From positions 1 to 11,086 of the forward strand of contig JAGAYQ010000278.1 in assembly GCA_017940445.1 (NCBI GenBank): 11,086 nt of DNA, written 5' to 3'. The notes below the pieces were generated by a model. The model was given only the letters and a program-made list of their open reading frames with translations. It was not told the origin of the DNA and made no database searches. The translations under genes and the position numbers were made by a program. Shown here piece by piece: positions 1 to 7,840 of this stretch; the first letter of the stretch is position 1; every line of letters starts with the position of its first letter. The DNA comes from Pyramidobacter sp. (GTDB lineage: Bacteria > Synergistota > Synergistia > Synergistales > Dethiosulfovibrionaceae).

Positions 1-499
1 CGGGCGGCAGGAACTCCACCACTTCGCCGGGCTTGGGATACGTCCACTCCTTTTGGAACGGCAGACGCGTAGCCTTGCCGGTATCCTTGCGAGTGTTGCC
101 GGCCTTGCGGTCGCCGGCCGACGAGATGGCGAAATCCATCGTCATCGACAGAGCGCCCACGGGGCAGACATCGTTGCACTGCGCGCAGAAGCAGCAGCGG
201 TCAGTGTGCAGCTCCACCTTGCGGGGCTTCTGGCCTTCCGTGTCGGGGTCCATCACGATCGCGTTGGCAGGGCACACCTTGGTGCACATCGAGCAGCCGA
301 TGCACTTGGAGCGGTCGTAGTTGAGCCGGCCGCGGAAACGTCCGTAGGTGGGCACCGCGGGATTCAGCTTCACCTTGCCCTCGGCCGCAGCGGCCAGAGC
401 GTCGGTAACGGAATCAGGCATGCGCTTGACGGGGAAGTTGCGGCACAGGCACTTTGAGAGCAGCTGGCGGAGAACCGTCAGAGACATCGCATTAAACAT
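1..499 (-). CDS. mbhN: MbhN-like 2x[4Fe-4S] electron-transfer subunit (NuoI family), 3' end missing
   Basis: This is the electron-input iron-sulfur subunit of the membrane-bound hydrogenase, expected to take electrons from reduced ferredoxin and pass them to MbhJ on the cytoplasmic face. The visible 166 codons contain two classical C-x2-C-x2-C-x3-CP motifs: C66, C69, C72, C76 and C102, C105, C108, C112, each able to hold a [4Fe-4S] cluster. An extra cysteine sits at 103, and a pair at 17 and 19. The start is ATG at 499-497, with GGAGAG about 8 nt upstream; another ATG four codons further in has worse spacing. The gene follows mbhM by 27 nt and is last in the visible operon. The C-terminal tail and stop lie left of the window. 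NuoI from a complete complex I is the alternative, but the Mrp-linked gene order argues for Mbh. Family assignment is very safe. Confidence 0.93.
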   Translation of the reverse strand, partial: MFNAMSLTVLRQLLSKCLCRNFPVKRMPDSVTDALAAAAEGKVKLNPAVPTYGRFRGRLNYDRSKCIGCSMCTKVCPANAIVMDPDTEGQKPRKVELHTDRCCFCAQCNDVCPVGALSMTMDFAISSAGDRKAGNTRKDTGKATRLPFQKEWTYPKPGEVVEFLPP

Positions 500-526
500 G
501 GGGTGATCTCTCCTCTCTTTCGCCGT

Positions 527-1513
527 TTAGTGAAGCATGACCTCAACGGTCACGAGGATCATGCCGGCCAGCGACAGGACGCCCACGTAGAACCAGTAGA
601 AGCGCGAAGCCTGCCAGATCTTCAGACGTCCGAAGATGCTGCGCAGATACGTCACGCCGACCAGCGACGTGCCGAGCACCTTCAGCCAGAACCACACGAA
701 ATCGCCCACGTAGGCAACCGCAGCGGGAGCCTTGCCGGCGAACAGCGTGCCGGGGAAGAACAGGCTCACGATCAGCGCGGAGAACGCGATCGAGCGAAGC
801 GTGATCGACAGGTTGACGATCGCCAGCGTGACGCCGGAGAACTCGACGGTCATACCTTCGAGGATCTCAGTCTTGGCCTCGGCGATGTCCATCAGGCCGG
901 TGCCGCTCTCGCCGGGCGAGACCATCAGCGCCGAGATGACGAAGCAGACCAGGCCGATGAAGCCGATCCAGCCGACCAGCCCCCAGGGCGAGTACAGCTG
1001 ATACGTGCTCAGCGCAAACGGCGCGGCGGGCACGCCGGCCTTGCTGATCAGCCAGGCGAGCGAGGCGACGATGATGGCCGTGGGAACTTCGAAGCTCATC
1101 ATCATGACGACTTCACGCTGCGCGCCGATGTTGGCGATGGGCGAACCGGACGCAAACGCCGACATGGCAATGCAGATGCTGGCCGCCGTGATCAGGTACA
1201 TAACGGTGATCACGTCGCCGTGACCTCCGAGCACAGCCGGAACCGAGCCCATGGGGATATAGAGGAAGGTCATGAGGATAAAGGCCAGGCTGAGCACAGG
1301 CGCGCCGTTGAACATCCAGCCCACCGCGCGGCGGGAAGTGATGTTCTCCTTGCCGAGCAGCTTGAGGAAGTCGTAGAAGCCCTGGTGCAGAGGCGGTCCG
1401 ACGCGGCGCTGCATCTTGGCGTGACCGATGCGGTCAAGCGCCTGGAAGTACAGCGCGAACAGTGTGACAAACAGAGCGAGCAGAACCGCGAGAACGATCT
1501 TCAGCACGATCAT
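527..1513 (-). CDS. mbhM: MbhM-like membrane anchor subunit (NuoH / HycD family)
   Basis: This 328-residue, strongly hydrophobic protein anchors the hydrogenase arm in the membrane and corresponds to NuoH of complex I. Family marks visible are DRIGHAKMQRRVGPP (27-41), the Q-R-E..SFEVP segment (132-144) and the acidic loop AEAKTEILEGMTVEFSG (211-227), which in NuoH forms the E-rich loop at the catalytic/membrane interface. Roughly eight membrane segments can be recognised, which is normal for the family, as is the length. ATG at 1513-1511 overlaps the TGA of mbhL in an ATGA arrangement, so the two are probably translationally coupled. In the known Mbh structure this subunit links electron transfer at MbhJ/L to the ion-pumping half; that role is inferred here from homology. 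No truncation or missing motif is seen. Confidence 0.95.
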   Translation of the reverse strand: MIVLKIVLAVLLALFVTLFALYFQALDRIGHAKMQRRVGPPLHQGFYDFLKLLGKENITSRRAVGWMFNGAPVLSLAFILMTFLYIPMGSVPAVLGGHGDVITVMYLITAASICIAMSAFASGSPIANIGAQREVVMMMSFEVPTAIIVASLAWLISKAGVPAAPFALSTYQLYSPWGLVGWIGFIGLVCFVISALMVSPGESGTGLMDIAEAKTEILEGMTVEFSGVTLAIVNLSITLRSIAFSALIVSLFFPGTLFAGKAPAAVAYVGDFVWFWLKVLGTSLVGVTYLRSIFGRLKIWQASRFYWFYVGVLSLAGMILVTVEVMLH

Positions 1514-2745
1514 TTGCCCATCCTCCTCCTCAGTTCGGCAGTCTTCTGACGGCTCATCTTCAGAAGCTCATCCTTCGTGTACACGGCCTTGCGGTCGGTG
1601 GTGCGGTCGGTGACGATCATGCGCTCAGTGCAGGAGATGCAGGGATCGACGCTGTTGATGATGAGCGCCGCGTCGGCGATCTCGTTGCCGATGAACATCA
1701 GCGGCCAGGCCTGAGAGTTGGCGTAGGTGGGGGCGCAGACCTTCCACATGTAGAGGTTCTCGTCGCCCTTCTTCAGCTCGACGGCGTGAGTGCACGCGCC
1801 GCGGGGAGCCTCGATGCAGCCGTAGCCGAAGCCTTCGGCCATCTTCATCTTGGCAAGTCCGGCGACCGGCTTGGGGAACGCCGCGATCGGTCCGGCAGGA
1901 AGTCCGTCAAGGATCTTCTCAAGCAGGTCGAGCGACTGATACACCTCAAGCAGACGCACCAGATAGCGGTCAAGCACGTCGCCATGGCACTCGCCGAAAT
2001 AGTCCTGCGGCACGATCGACTTGACAGGGATGTCGGCATACGCGTCATACGGCGACGACTCGCGCACGTCGGCGCGCAGGCCGGAGCCGCGGCCGGTGGG
2101 GCCGATGGCGTTCAGTCTCACCGCGTCAGCCTCGGGCAGAACGCCCACGTCGCGCAGACGAGCCTTGACGACAGGATCGTTGATGACGGCGTCATAGTAA
2201 GGCTGGAACTCGTTGCGGTAGTAAGCGACCAGGTCGCGCACGCAGCGGTCCACTTCCGGCGTCACGTCCCAGCGAACGCCGCCGATGGCGGTGACAGCGT
2301 AGTTGACGCGGTTTCCGGTAAGGGCTTCAAGAGCGTCCATGACCTTCTCACGAAGCGCCATGCCCAGGTGGAAGGCGCTGTCGAAGCCGATCGAGTAGCA
2401 GGCGACGCTCAGCCAGAGGATGTGCGAGTGCACGCGCTCCAGCTCGAGCACGAGCGAGCGGATGTACTGCGCACGCACGGGCGTGGCGATCTGAGCGGCG
2501 TCTTCGACGGCCTTGGCGTAGGCGATCGAGTGGCTGAACGAGCAGATGCCGCACACGCGCTCGGCCAGGAAGATGCACTGAATAGGATTGCGCTCGCGGC
2601 TCATGTACTCGATGCCGCGGTGGATCGCACCGGGACGCACGTTCGCGTCGACGATGCGCTCGCCCTCGATATCGAGCCAGGCGGTCACGGGTTCCTTAAG
2701 TCCCACGTGAGCGGGACCGATGGGAAGTTTATAGGTCTTAGTCAT
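1510..2745 (-). CDS. mbhL: MbhL-like [NiFe]-hydrogenase large catalytic subunit (group 4, NuoD-like)
   Basis: This is the catalytic subunit that binds the NiFe(CN)2CO centre and reduces protons to H2. The deciding residues are present. The N-terminal motif is R63-V-C65-G-I-C68, and the C-terminal motif D367-P-C369-I-S-C372-T-E-R375 has both cysteines. All four nickel ligands therefore remain, which separates this protein from NuoD and from the Mbs/Mbx-type sulfur-reducing relatives, where the set is incomplete. A glutamate at 18 lies where group 4 enzymes carry a proton-path glutamate (inference). About 36 residues follow the C-terminal motif and may be removed by a maturation protease. I prefer ATG at 2745-2743 (411 residues), with GGAGG 7 nt upstream; a GTG one codon earlier is only 4 nt from it. 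The Shine-Dalgarno sequence overlaps the stop of mbhK. Confidence 0.96.
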   Translation of the reverse strand: MTKTYKLPIGPAHVGLKEPVTAWLDIEGERIVDANVRPGAIHRGIEYMSRERNPIQCIFLAERVCGICSFSHSIAYAKAVEDAAQIATPVRAQYIRSLVLELERVHSHILWLSVACYSIGFDSAFHLGMALREKVMDALEALTGNRVNYAVTAIGGVRWDVTPEVDRCVRDLVAYYRNEFQPYYDAVINDPVVKARLRDVGVLPEADAVRLNAIGPTGRGSGLRADVRESSPYDAYADIPVKSIVPQDYFGECHGDVLDRYLVRLLEVYQSLDLLEKILDGLPAGPIAAFPKPVAGLAKMKMAEGFGYGCIEAPRGACTHAVELKKGDENLYMWKVCAPTYANSQAWPLMFIGNEIADAALIINSVDPCISCTERMIVTDRTTDRKAVYTKDELLKMSRQKTAELRRRMGK

Positions 2746-2756
2746 CACGGAACCTC

Positions 2757-3374
2757 CTAGTTAAGCTCACGAACGAGCGGCGTACCGTCGGGAGCGTTCT
2801 TGCCGTTCGGGCCCTTCTCGTCACGACGCCAGGGCAGGATGGAACGATCCCAGCCGTCGGGCAGGAACACCAGCTCCTTGTTCGGCTGACCGTCGTGATC
2901 GATGCCGAGCATCTCGAACATCTCGCGCTCGCTGTAGTCGATGCCGGGGATGCGGCTGTGCAGCGACGGGATGACCAGATCGTCCTTGGGGATGTGGACC
3001 GTCACCGTCACCGTCACTTCCTTGCCGCGGCCTTCGCGGCGGAAGAGCGAGAAGTGGCTGATCTGGCGGATCGTCTCGCCGTCGTCGTTGCCGCTCATCA
3101 CGTGGAAGTGCGGGAAGTCGAGTTCGCCGAGGGCGTCGACCAGATCGAGGAACTTTTCACGCGTCACCGTCACGAGCAGGTGCGGCGCAGGCAGCTGGCA
3201 CACGCCCGTCTTGTACTCGCGGATCTCAGAGGCCGTCAGAGCGTCGCCAAGGCGCTCCTTGAGCATCGCCTCGATCTCAGCCGCCGTTTTCACCGTGACT
3301 TTCTTGTCGGTGCCGACATAGGTCTCCATCGAAGTGGGATACTTTTTCGTTTTCGCGCTTGCAAGCATATCCAT
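2757..3374 (-). CDS. mbhK: MbhK-like subunit (NuoC / 30-kDa subunit family)
   Basis: This 205-residue soluble protein packs against the large subunit and helps assemble the hydrophilic arm, like NuoC in complex I and MbhK in the hydrogenase; it binds no cofactor. The family signature is RIPGIDYSEREMFEMLGI (141-158), followed by DGWD near 173-176, matching the NuoC pattern of an ER-E motif then a short conserved tail. The ATG at 3374 has GGGGG about 10 nt upstream; a second in-frame ATG two codons on is a less likely start. The gene begins 5 nt after the mbhJ stop. A run of alternating Thr-Val at 121-126 comes from a short GTCACC tandem in the DNA (about 2999-3017) and looks like a normal beta strand. 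Fairly sure; the N-terminal 40 residues are less conserved. Confidence 0.92.
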   Translation of the reverse strand: MDMLASAKTKKYPTSMETYVGTDKKVTVKTAAEIEAMLKERLGDALTASEIREYKTGVCQLPAPHLLVTVTREKFLDLVDALGELDFPHFHVMSGNDDGETIRQISHFSLFRREGRGKEVTVTVTVHIPKDDLVIPSLHSRIPGIDYSEREMFEMLGIDHDGQPNKELVFLPDGWDRSILPWRRDEKGPNGKNAPDGTPLVRELN

Positions 3375-3379
3375 CGCGG

Positions 3380-3850
3380 TTAAGCCCCCTCTCCGACCGC
3401 GGTCTTGCTGACCAGAGCGGCCCGCTTGGCTTCAAGCAGCGTGACCGCCTTGGCCACGCCTTCGATCAGCGCCTCGGGACGGATCGCGCAGCCGTGCACG
3501 TACACGTCCACGGGAATGATGCGGTCCACGGGGCCGACCAGATTGTACGATTTGAAGAACACGTCGCCCGACGTAGCGCAGTTGCCGACGGCGATGACGA
3601 CCTTCGGATCCGGGATCTGCGCGTAGATCTGGCGCAGCTTCGGCTCCATGAAGCGCGTCACCGGGCCGGTGACCAGAAGCACGTCAGCGTGACGGGGCGT
3701 ACCCGTCAGCTTGAGGCCAAGACGCTCGATGTCGTAGCGGGGCGTCAGACTGGCCACGATCTCAATGTCGCAGCCGTTGCAGGAGCCCGTGTTCAGCGTA
3801 AAGACCCAAAGAGACTTGGGCAGGATCTGCAGATACTTTTCCAGCTTCAT
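3380..3850 (-). CDS. mbhJ: MbhJ-like [NiFe]-hydrogenase small subunit (NuoB family)
   Basis: This subunit carries the [4Fe-4S] cluster next to the NiFe site (corresponding to cluster N2 in complex I) and hands electrons from MbhN to MbhL. In 156 residues the four cluster cysteines are C24 and C27 (TGSCNGCDIE), C91 (AVGNCATSGD) and C121 (VHGCAIRPEAL). The last motif has CAIRPE where most relatives have CPPRPE, so one proline is replaced, a mild variation. The small size and lack of a signal peptide fit the short NuoB-like small subunits of group 4 enzymes, which stay in the cytoplasm. ATG at 3850-3848 follows a GGGGGGAG ribosome site. It lies 15 nt after mbhI, and mbhK follows 5 nt later, so the catalytic subunits are made together. 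Confidence 0.95.
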   Translation of the reverse strand: MKLEKYLQILPKSLWVFTLNTGSCNGCDIEIVASLTPRYDIERLGLKLTGTPRHADVLLVTGPVTRFMEPKLRQIYAQIPDPKVVIAVGNCATSGDVFFKSYNLVGPVDRIIPVDVYVHGCAIRPEALIEGVAKAVTLLEAKRAALVSKTAVGEGA

Positions 3851-3865
3851 TTCGAGCTCCCCCCT

Positions 3866-4201
3866 TTACACAATCACAAGCACAAGGATCACGGCAGCGG
3901 TCAGCACGAACCAGCCCACGTACTCCGTGGCAATGCCGGTGTGCATGGCCGACAGGCGCGAGTAATAGCCCTTGAGCGCTTCGCGGAAACCCCAGTACGA
4001 GGAGCTGGCGGGAACGGTAAAGACGTCCACGTCAGGCATGACGTTGCCCGAGTAATAGACCTCGTCCTGATCCGTGCCCTTCTTGTAGTCGCTGCGTCCC
4101 ATGCGGCGGATGCCGAAGGCGTAGCCGCCCACGAAGACGAACATCAGGAGCCAGACGCCCGCGTCCCAGAAACCGGCGCCGGAGAAAACACTGCTGAACA
4201 T
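3866..4201 (-). CDS. mbhI: MbhI-like small membrane connector subunit
   Basis: This is a 111-residue protein with one membrane segment near the N-terminus (about 14-30), a polar, charged middle with Tyr/Asp/Lys-rich sequence (31-85), and a second membrane segment at the very end (about 94-111). In Pyrococcus Mbh, the subunit at this place in the operon has two membrane helices joined by a lateral helix and ties the antiporter half to the hydrogenase half. The length, layout and gene position match that. I assign it from position and topology more than from sequence motifs, since I recognise no short signature. The ATG shares one base with the mbhH stop (TAATG at 4203-4199), so translation is probably coupled. 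mbhJ follows after 15 nt. Confidence 0.8.
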   Translation of the reverse strand: MFSSVFSGAGFWDAGVWLLMFVFVGGYAFGIRRMGRSDYKKGTDQDEVYYSGNVMPDVDVFTVPASSSYWGFREALKGYYSRLSAMHTGIATEYVGWFVLTAAVILVLVIV

Positions 4202-5766
4202 TACAACGCACCTCCCATGACAGCGGCGCCGTACGACGCCTTGTTCACAAGAGCCTCAGCCGCCGGACGGACCAGCGTGTTCACCGTCCACGAGGGGAAC
4301 AGCGACAGCACGAGGATCGCCACGGCCAGAACGCACATGCCGGCGATCATCGCGCGGGGCACTTCGTGCGTCTCGGCAAACTGCGGACGCTCAGGTCCGA
4401 GGAACGCCGTCTGATAGACCTTGACGAAGGACGCCAGCGTCAGGACCGACGAGACCAGCGCGACGACCATCAGGATAGGATGCACCGCGTAGACGCTCTC
4501 GTAGATCATCCACTTGGAGACGAAGCCGTTGAACGGAGGCAGACCGGAGATGGCCGCGGCGGCGATCAGGAACAGAGCGCTCGTCACAGGCATCTTGCGG
4601 GCCAGACCGCCCATCTTGTCAAGGTCGCGCGAACCGGCCGCCATGTAAAGCGCACCGGCGCACAGGAACAGCAGGCCCTTGTACAGGATGTAGTTGATCA
4701 TGTGATAGATGCCGCCGGCAACAGCCGTGAGGCCGAAGCCGTCCATGGCCGTCTTGTCGCCCAGCGCCAGAAGCCCGACGCCGAACGCCGTCAGCATGTA
4801 GCCGACCTGCGACACCGAGTGATAGCCCATCAGGCGCTTCACTTCATGCTGTACGACAGCCATCGAAACGCCGCCGAACATCGAAGCGCAGCCAAGCACG
4901 ATCAGCGTCCAGGGGATGACCGCCGTGCCCATCGCCGTGCCGTAGATCGAGAAGCAGAAGCGGCACAGGACGACCAGCGAAGCCTGGCTCATCGCGACCA
5001 GGAGCACCGTCACCGAAGCGGGCGCCTCGGCATAGGCATCGGGCATCCACATGTGCATCGGGAAAGAGCCGCACTTCATGGCCAGCGCCACGAGCAGGAA
5101 CACCAGCACGACCTTGCTGATCAGATCAGGCTGCACCACCGTGCTGAAGGCGGCCATGTTGAGCACGCCGTAGCGGCCGTAGATGAACGCCAGCGCGACG
5201 AGCACCAGCTGAGCAGCCAGCTGCGAGACGAGCATGTACTTGTACGACGCCTCGACAGCCTCGGGACGGTCGCGCCAGAAAGCGATCAGACCGAACGACG
5301 CCACCGACGAGATCTCGAGGAAGACGAAGAAGTTGAACAAGTCGCCAGTCATGATCATGCCCAGCGTACCGGCCGTGAGCAGGAAATACAGAGCCGAATA
5401 GAACTCAAGCCCCGTGAACTTGCGCACGAACTTCAGGCCGTAGACCGCGCCCGCCAGAGCGGACAGCGAAGCGATAAACGCCACCAGCGCGTTGAACGCG
5501 TCGACTTCGAGGATGATGCGCACGGGAATGGCGAAGCCCGAAGGCAGCGAGATATTCCACGACGGAGCGCCCATCACGTAAATCTGCGTACCCATCGTGA
5601 GCACGCGGTACAAAATGCCGAACACGATCAGCGACACAAGAGCGGAAACACAGGTCACCCAGATGTTGCGCGCCTTCGGGCTGATCGCAGCGACAAGCGG
5701 CGTGGCAAAAGCGGCCAGCAGCGGCACAGCCAGAGCCAGCGCCGGAAGATGATTCATCAGGTTCAT
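4201..5766 (-). CDS. mbhH: MbhH-like antiporter subunit (MrpD / NuoN-NuoM family)
   Basis: This is the large ion-translocating subunit of 521 residues, with about fourteen membrane segments, homologous to MrpD and to NuoL/M/N. The key residues of the family can be seen: E151 in FLEISS, K176 in YKYML, K231 in MKCGSFPMHMWMPDAYAEAP (the strongest signature), H316 in YHSVSQVGYM, H355 and K363 in the YHMIN...YKGLLF region, and the SGLPPFNGF motif. These form the buried proton path in the family. Only one such large subunit is present, as in hydrogen-producing Mbh; the sulfur-reducing Mbs complexes carry two. ATG at 5766 overlaps the mbhG stop (ATGA). Whether Na+ or only H+ is moved cannot be read from the sequence. 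The protein is full length. Confidence 0.95.
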   Translation of the reverse strand: MNLMNHLPALALAVPLLAAFATPLVAAISPKARNIWVTCVSALVSLIVFGILYRVLTMGTQIYVMGAPSWNISLPSGFAIPVRIILEVDAFNALVAFIASLSALAGAVYGLKFVRKFTGLEFYSALYFLLTAGTLGMIMTGDLFNFFVFLEISSVASFGLIAFWRDRPEAVEASYKYMLVSQLAAQLVLVALAFIYGRYGVLNMAAFSTVVQPDLISKVVLVFLLVALAMKCGSFPMHMWMPDAYAEAPASVTVLLVAMSQASLVVLCRFCFSIYGTAMGTAVIPWTLIVLGCASMFGGVSMAVVQHEVKRLMGYHSVSQVGYMLTAFGVGLLALGDKTAMDGFGLTAVAGGIYHMINYILYKGLLFLCAGALYMAAGSRDLDKMGGLARKMPVTSALFLIAAAAISGLPPFNGFVSKWMIYESVYAVHPILMVVALVSSVLTLASFVKVYQTAFLGPERPQFAETHEVPRAMIAGMCVLAVAILVLSLFPSWTVNTLVRPAAEALVNKASYGAAVMGGAL

Positions 5767-6116
5767 CCTCTCAGCCTCCTGATCTCGCGAACGTCAAGCG
5801 TGCCGTAGTGACGGTACAGCATGACAATAAGAGACAGCATCAGAGCGCTCGTGGCAAGGGCGATGACGATAGCCGTCAGCGTCAGCGCCTGAGGCGTGGG
5901 CAGCACAAAGTTGGTGACGCCTTCCGGCATCAGGAACTTGACAGGGATATAACCGCCGTTACGGTAGCCGAGCACGATGATGAACATATTCGCGGCCGAC
6001 TCCATCACGTCGATGGCGATGCCGATCTTGATCAGATTCGTCTCAAGCAATGCGCCGAGCAGACCGATCAGGAAAAGAACGGCGAACACAAAGTAAGGCA
6101 GGTTAGCGCTGATCAT
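5763..6116 (-). CDS. mbhG: MbhG-like antiporter subunit (MrpC / NuoK family)
   Basis: This is a 117-residue protein with three membrane helices, corresponding to MrpC and NuoK. The signature NLIKIGIAIDVMESAANMF (27-45) contains the buried acidic residue E39, and VLPTPQALTLTAIVIALATSA (71-91) is the typical third helix. I start it at the ATG at 6116-6114, because AAAGGAG lies 7 nt upstream; an upstream in-frame ATG at 6158 would add a polar 14-residue stretch unlike the family and extend the overlap with mbhF. With this start it overlaps the mbhF end by 14 bases and the mbhH start by 4. It should sit between MbhF and MbhH in the antiporter module and help relay protons or sodium. Confidence 0.93.
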   Translation of the reverse strand: MISANLPYFVFAVLFLIGLLGALLETNLIKIGIAIDVMESAANMFIIVLGYRNGGYIPVKFLMPEGVTNFVLPTPQALTLTAIVIALATSALMLSLIVMLYRHYGTLDVREIRRLRG

Positions 6117-6618
6117 GTCCAGTCTCCTTTCCAAGACCGTCCTCGACGACGCCTTCAAGACGGACCGCGCGGAACATCGTGATCAGGATCAGGCTCAGAC
6201 CGCCCGTGACCTCAATGCCGACAGCAATATCCATCAGCGCGACCGTGCCGGACGGCGGCCACCAGGGCTTCACCGTCGCCAGAGCGTCATGAGGCACCGT
6301 CGCCCAGTTCAGCATCATCGTGCCGTCGCACGCCCAGCCCAGGCCCATCAGGCCGAAGCCGATGAACATGAACAGGCCGAGGAACAGGCAGACTTTGTAG
6401 AAATTGTCATTGAGCCATTCGTTGATGTAATCGCTGCCGTGAGCGATCAGCATCAGAGCCAGGAATGTTGCGCAGATCGAGCCGCCCTGGAAACCGCCGC
6501 CGGGCGTCACGTCGCCGTGCACGATCACGTAGGCTCCGAAAGCCATCATGAACCATCCGTACATGCTGCACGCAGTGCGCGCAACGACGGACAGAGGACG
6601 CATGCTTTTCTTCTTCAT
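6103..6618 (-). CDS. mbhF: MbhF-like antiporter subunit (MrpB / MnhB family)
   Basis: This 171-residue membrane protein carries the MnhB hallmark HGDVTPGGGFQGGSI (34-48) and, near the end, the motif TVALMDIAVGIEVTGGLSLI. About four membrane segments are visible, as expected. The start is the ATG at 6618-6616, which forms an ATGA overlap with mbhE and has GGAGG 9 nt upstream. A longer reading from 6744 only reads mbhE out of frame. In Mrp antiporters this subunit is part of the small-subunit cluster beside MrpA/MrpC and is needed for activity; the same place is expected in the hydrogenase. The C-terminal tail is charged and cytoplasmic. There is nothing unusual in composition. Confidence 0.93.
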   Translation of the reverse strand: MKKKSMRPLSVVARTACSMYGWFMMAFGAYVIVHGDVTPGGGFQGGSICATFLALMLIAHGSDYINEWLNDNFYKVCLFLGLFMFIGFGLMGLGWACDGTMMLNWATVPHDALATVKPWWPPSGTVALMDIAVGIEVTGGLSLILITMFRAVRLEGVVEDGLGKETGHDQR

Positions 6619-6896
6619 TCTTTCCGGCCTCCCTTGCGGAACAGCATCATCACAGAGAGAAGCGCCGTGAACAGAACCGAGGACTCGCCGATCGTATCGA
6701 ATCCACGATAATCGAAAACGATCGAGGTGACCACGTTCTCGCACGAAAGATCCGTGCCCGCGTGAGTCAGGTAGTGCTCGTCGACCGCCACGCCCTCAGC
6801 CGTGGGAACGCCGAAGGGATGCAGCGACGAGACAGCGCCCATCAGCGCGCCGCCGACGACGATCGCCGCGATCACAAACAGAGTTTTGCTTTTCAT
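6615..6896 (-). CDS. mbhE: MbhE-like subunit (MrpA C-terminal / MrpB-like fragment)
   Basis: This 93-residue protein has an N-terminal membrane helix (about 5-22), an external polar stretch and a second helix (about 73-86). The signature NVVTSIVFDYRGFDTIGES (54-72) is the segment that in MrpA lies near the fused C-terminal MrpB-like region; in Mbh operons it is a separate small gene. ATG at 6896-6894 overlaps the mbhD stop by 4 bases (ATGA), and its own stop overlaps the mbhF start in the same way, so mbhD-E-F look tightly coupled. The role is inferred: it should complete the antiporter module beside MbhD and MbhF. It is full length for the family. Confidence 0.9.
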   Translation of the reverse strand: MKSKTLFVIAAIVVGGALMGAVSSLHPFGVPTAEGVAVDEHYLTHAGTDLSCENVVTSIVFDYRGFDTIGESSVLFTALLSVMMLFRKGGRKE

Positions 6897-7153
6897 CGTC
6901 TGCCGCCTCCGTTTCCGCGATGGACATAGCCAAGCCCCGTCAGAGCGATGATGAAGATCGCCGTGTCGAGCGCCGCGCCGATACCGGCCTGAGCGATCGC
7001 CACGTCGGGAGCCTGAAGCAGATAGAACTCAAGCGCCAGCAGAAGGCTGAACGCGCCCGAGCAGATCACCGAGCAGAGGATGTCGCGGAACCACACCGTG
7101 AAGAAGCCCGAGATCAGCAGCAGGACAAGGACAAAAATCTGCATCCAATCCAT
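6893..7153 (-). CDS. mbhD: MbhD-like subunit (DUF4040 domain, MrpA C-terminal-like)
   Basis: This 86-residue hydrophobic protein has three membrane helices. The sequence LLQAPDVAIAQAGIGAALD (47-65) is the mark of the MbhD/DUF4040 domain found at the C-terminus of MrpA or as a separate Mbh subunit. I take ATG at 7153-7151, preceded by GGAGG with a 9-nt gap; the longer reading from 7192 adds an arginine-rich stretch that is only the mbhC tail in another frame. The mbhC stop (TAA at 7157-7155) is one base before this start. In Mrp complexes the corresponding helices sit close to the proposed sodium path, so this subunit may matter for ion choice (inference). Confidence 0.92.
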   Translation of the reverse strand: MDWMQIFVLVLLLISGFFTVWFRDILCSVICSGAFSLLLALEFYLLQAPDVAIAQAGIGAALDTAIFIIALTGLGYVHRGNGGGRR

Positions 7154-7154
7154 C

Positions 7155-7571
7155 TTATTCGACCTCCTCGTTCTTCGCCTCAGCGTCGGCAAGCTCCTCA
7201 GCCAGCTCTTTCTTGCTGAACTCGGCGTACTCGTCGATCACGGCAAACTTCGGCAGGATGCCGGAACGGTAGGCCGCACGCGAAAGCACGTGAGCGCTCG
7301 TCGAGTTGCCGATCAGCAGGCCGAACAGCGCCAGCACGATGTGAATGATCAGCACCGTGAAACGGACGCCGCCGCCAGAGCACAGCTGCACGACAGCATA
7401 GACGATCACCGACAGCGAGGCGAAGATCGCGCCGAGCGTGCTGCACTTCGTCGCGCCGTGCATGCGCATGTAAACATCCTTGAAGCGGTACAGCGAGATC
7501 ACGCCAAGCGAGTTGACGATCATGCTCAGCACCGCGAAGGGAATGATCAGAACATACATCATCCAGCTCAT
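7155..7571 (-). CDS. mbhC: MbhC-like antiporter subunit (MrpG / MnhG family)
   Basis: This 138-residue protein has three membrane segments and the MnhG signature SLYRFKDVYMRMHGATKCSTLG (27-48), plus HVLSRAAYRSG near the end of the membrane part. The last 25 or so residues are highly charged (Glu, Lys, Ala-rich) and lie in the cytoplasm. The ATG at 7571-7569 shares one base with the mbhB stop (TGATG). As in Mrp antiporters it is a small structural subunit of the E-F-G group that borders the rest of the antiporter. The acidic tail is a little longer than I expect for MnhG but is otherwise ordinary. Confidence 0.94.
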   Translation of the reverse strand: MSWMMYVLIIPFAVLSMIVNSLGVISLYRFKDVYMRMHGATKCSTLGAIFASLSVIVYAVVQLCSGGGVRFTVLIIHIVLALFGLLIGNSTSAHVLSRAAYRSGILPKFAVIDEYAEFSKKELAEELADAEAKNEEVE

Positions 7572-7840
7572 CAGCGGCTTCTCCTCTCGATATAACGGCC
7601 CAGATACATCGTGGCCACGAACGAAAGTCCGCAGTAGACGATCGCCAGATCGACCAGCAGGATCGAGTCGAAAGCGGCCGACAGCAGGATCATGATCGAG
7701 ATGACCAGCGAGTTCATCGTATCAAGAGCAACGGCGCGGTCAGCGTCGGTCGGTCCCTGGATCAGGCGCAGGATCGAGCCGAAAGCCAGGAACCCCAGCC
7801 AGGCAGCGGCCGTACCAAACAGGCAGCGTGCAAGAGTCAT
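7571..7840 (-). CDS. mbhB: MbhB-like antiporter subunit (MrpF / MnhF family)
   Basis: This 89-residue protein has three membrane helices and the MnhF signature RLIQGPTDADRAVALDTM (25-42), which carries conserved acidic residues D32 and D34 and R35. The helix SILLVDLAIVYCGLSFVATMYLGRY follows. The start is ATG at 7840-7838: it overlaps the mbhA stop (ATGA) and has a strong AAGGAGG site 8 nt upstream. Reading from 7861 would add seven residues out of the end of mbhA without a better ribosome site. In Mrp antiporters this subunit is required for antiport; the conserved aspartate may sit in the ion path (knowledge of the family, not shown here). Confidence 0.94.
   Translation of the reverse strand: MTLARCLFGTAAAWLGFLAFGSILRLIQGPTDADRAVALDTMNSLVISIMILLSAAFDSILLVDLAIVYCGLSFVATMYLGRYIERRSR

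Noticed and set aside
503..1549. Long plus-strand open frame of 348 codons opposite mbhM
   Set aside because: It is rich in His, Arg, Asp and Gln, has no family resemblance and lies wholly opposite a well-recognised NuoH gene. High GC content makes such antisense frames common; the same holds for the frames at 1786-2760, 3359-4414 and 4366-5808.
2999..3017. Short GTCACC tandem repeat inside mbhK
   Set aside because: About three units that encode an alternating Thr-Val beta strand; coding constraint explains it.
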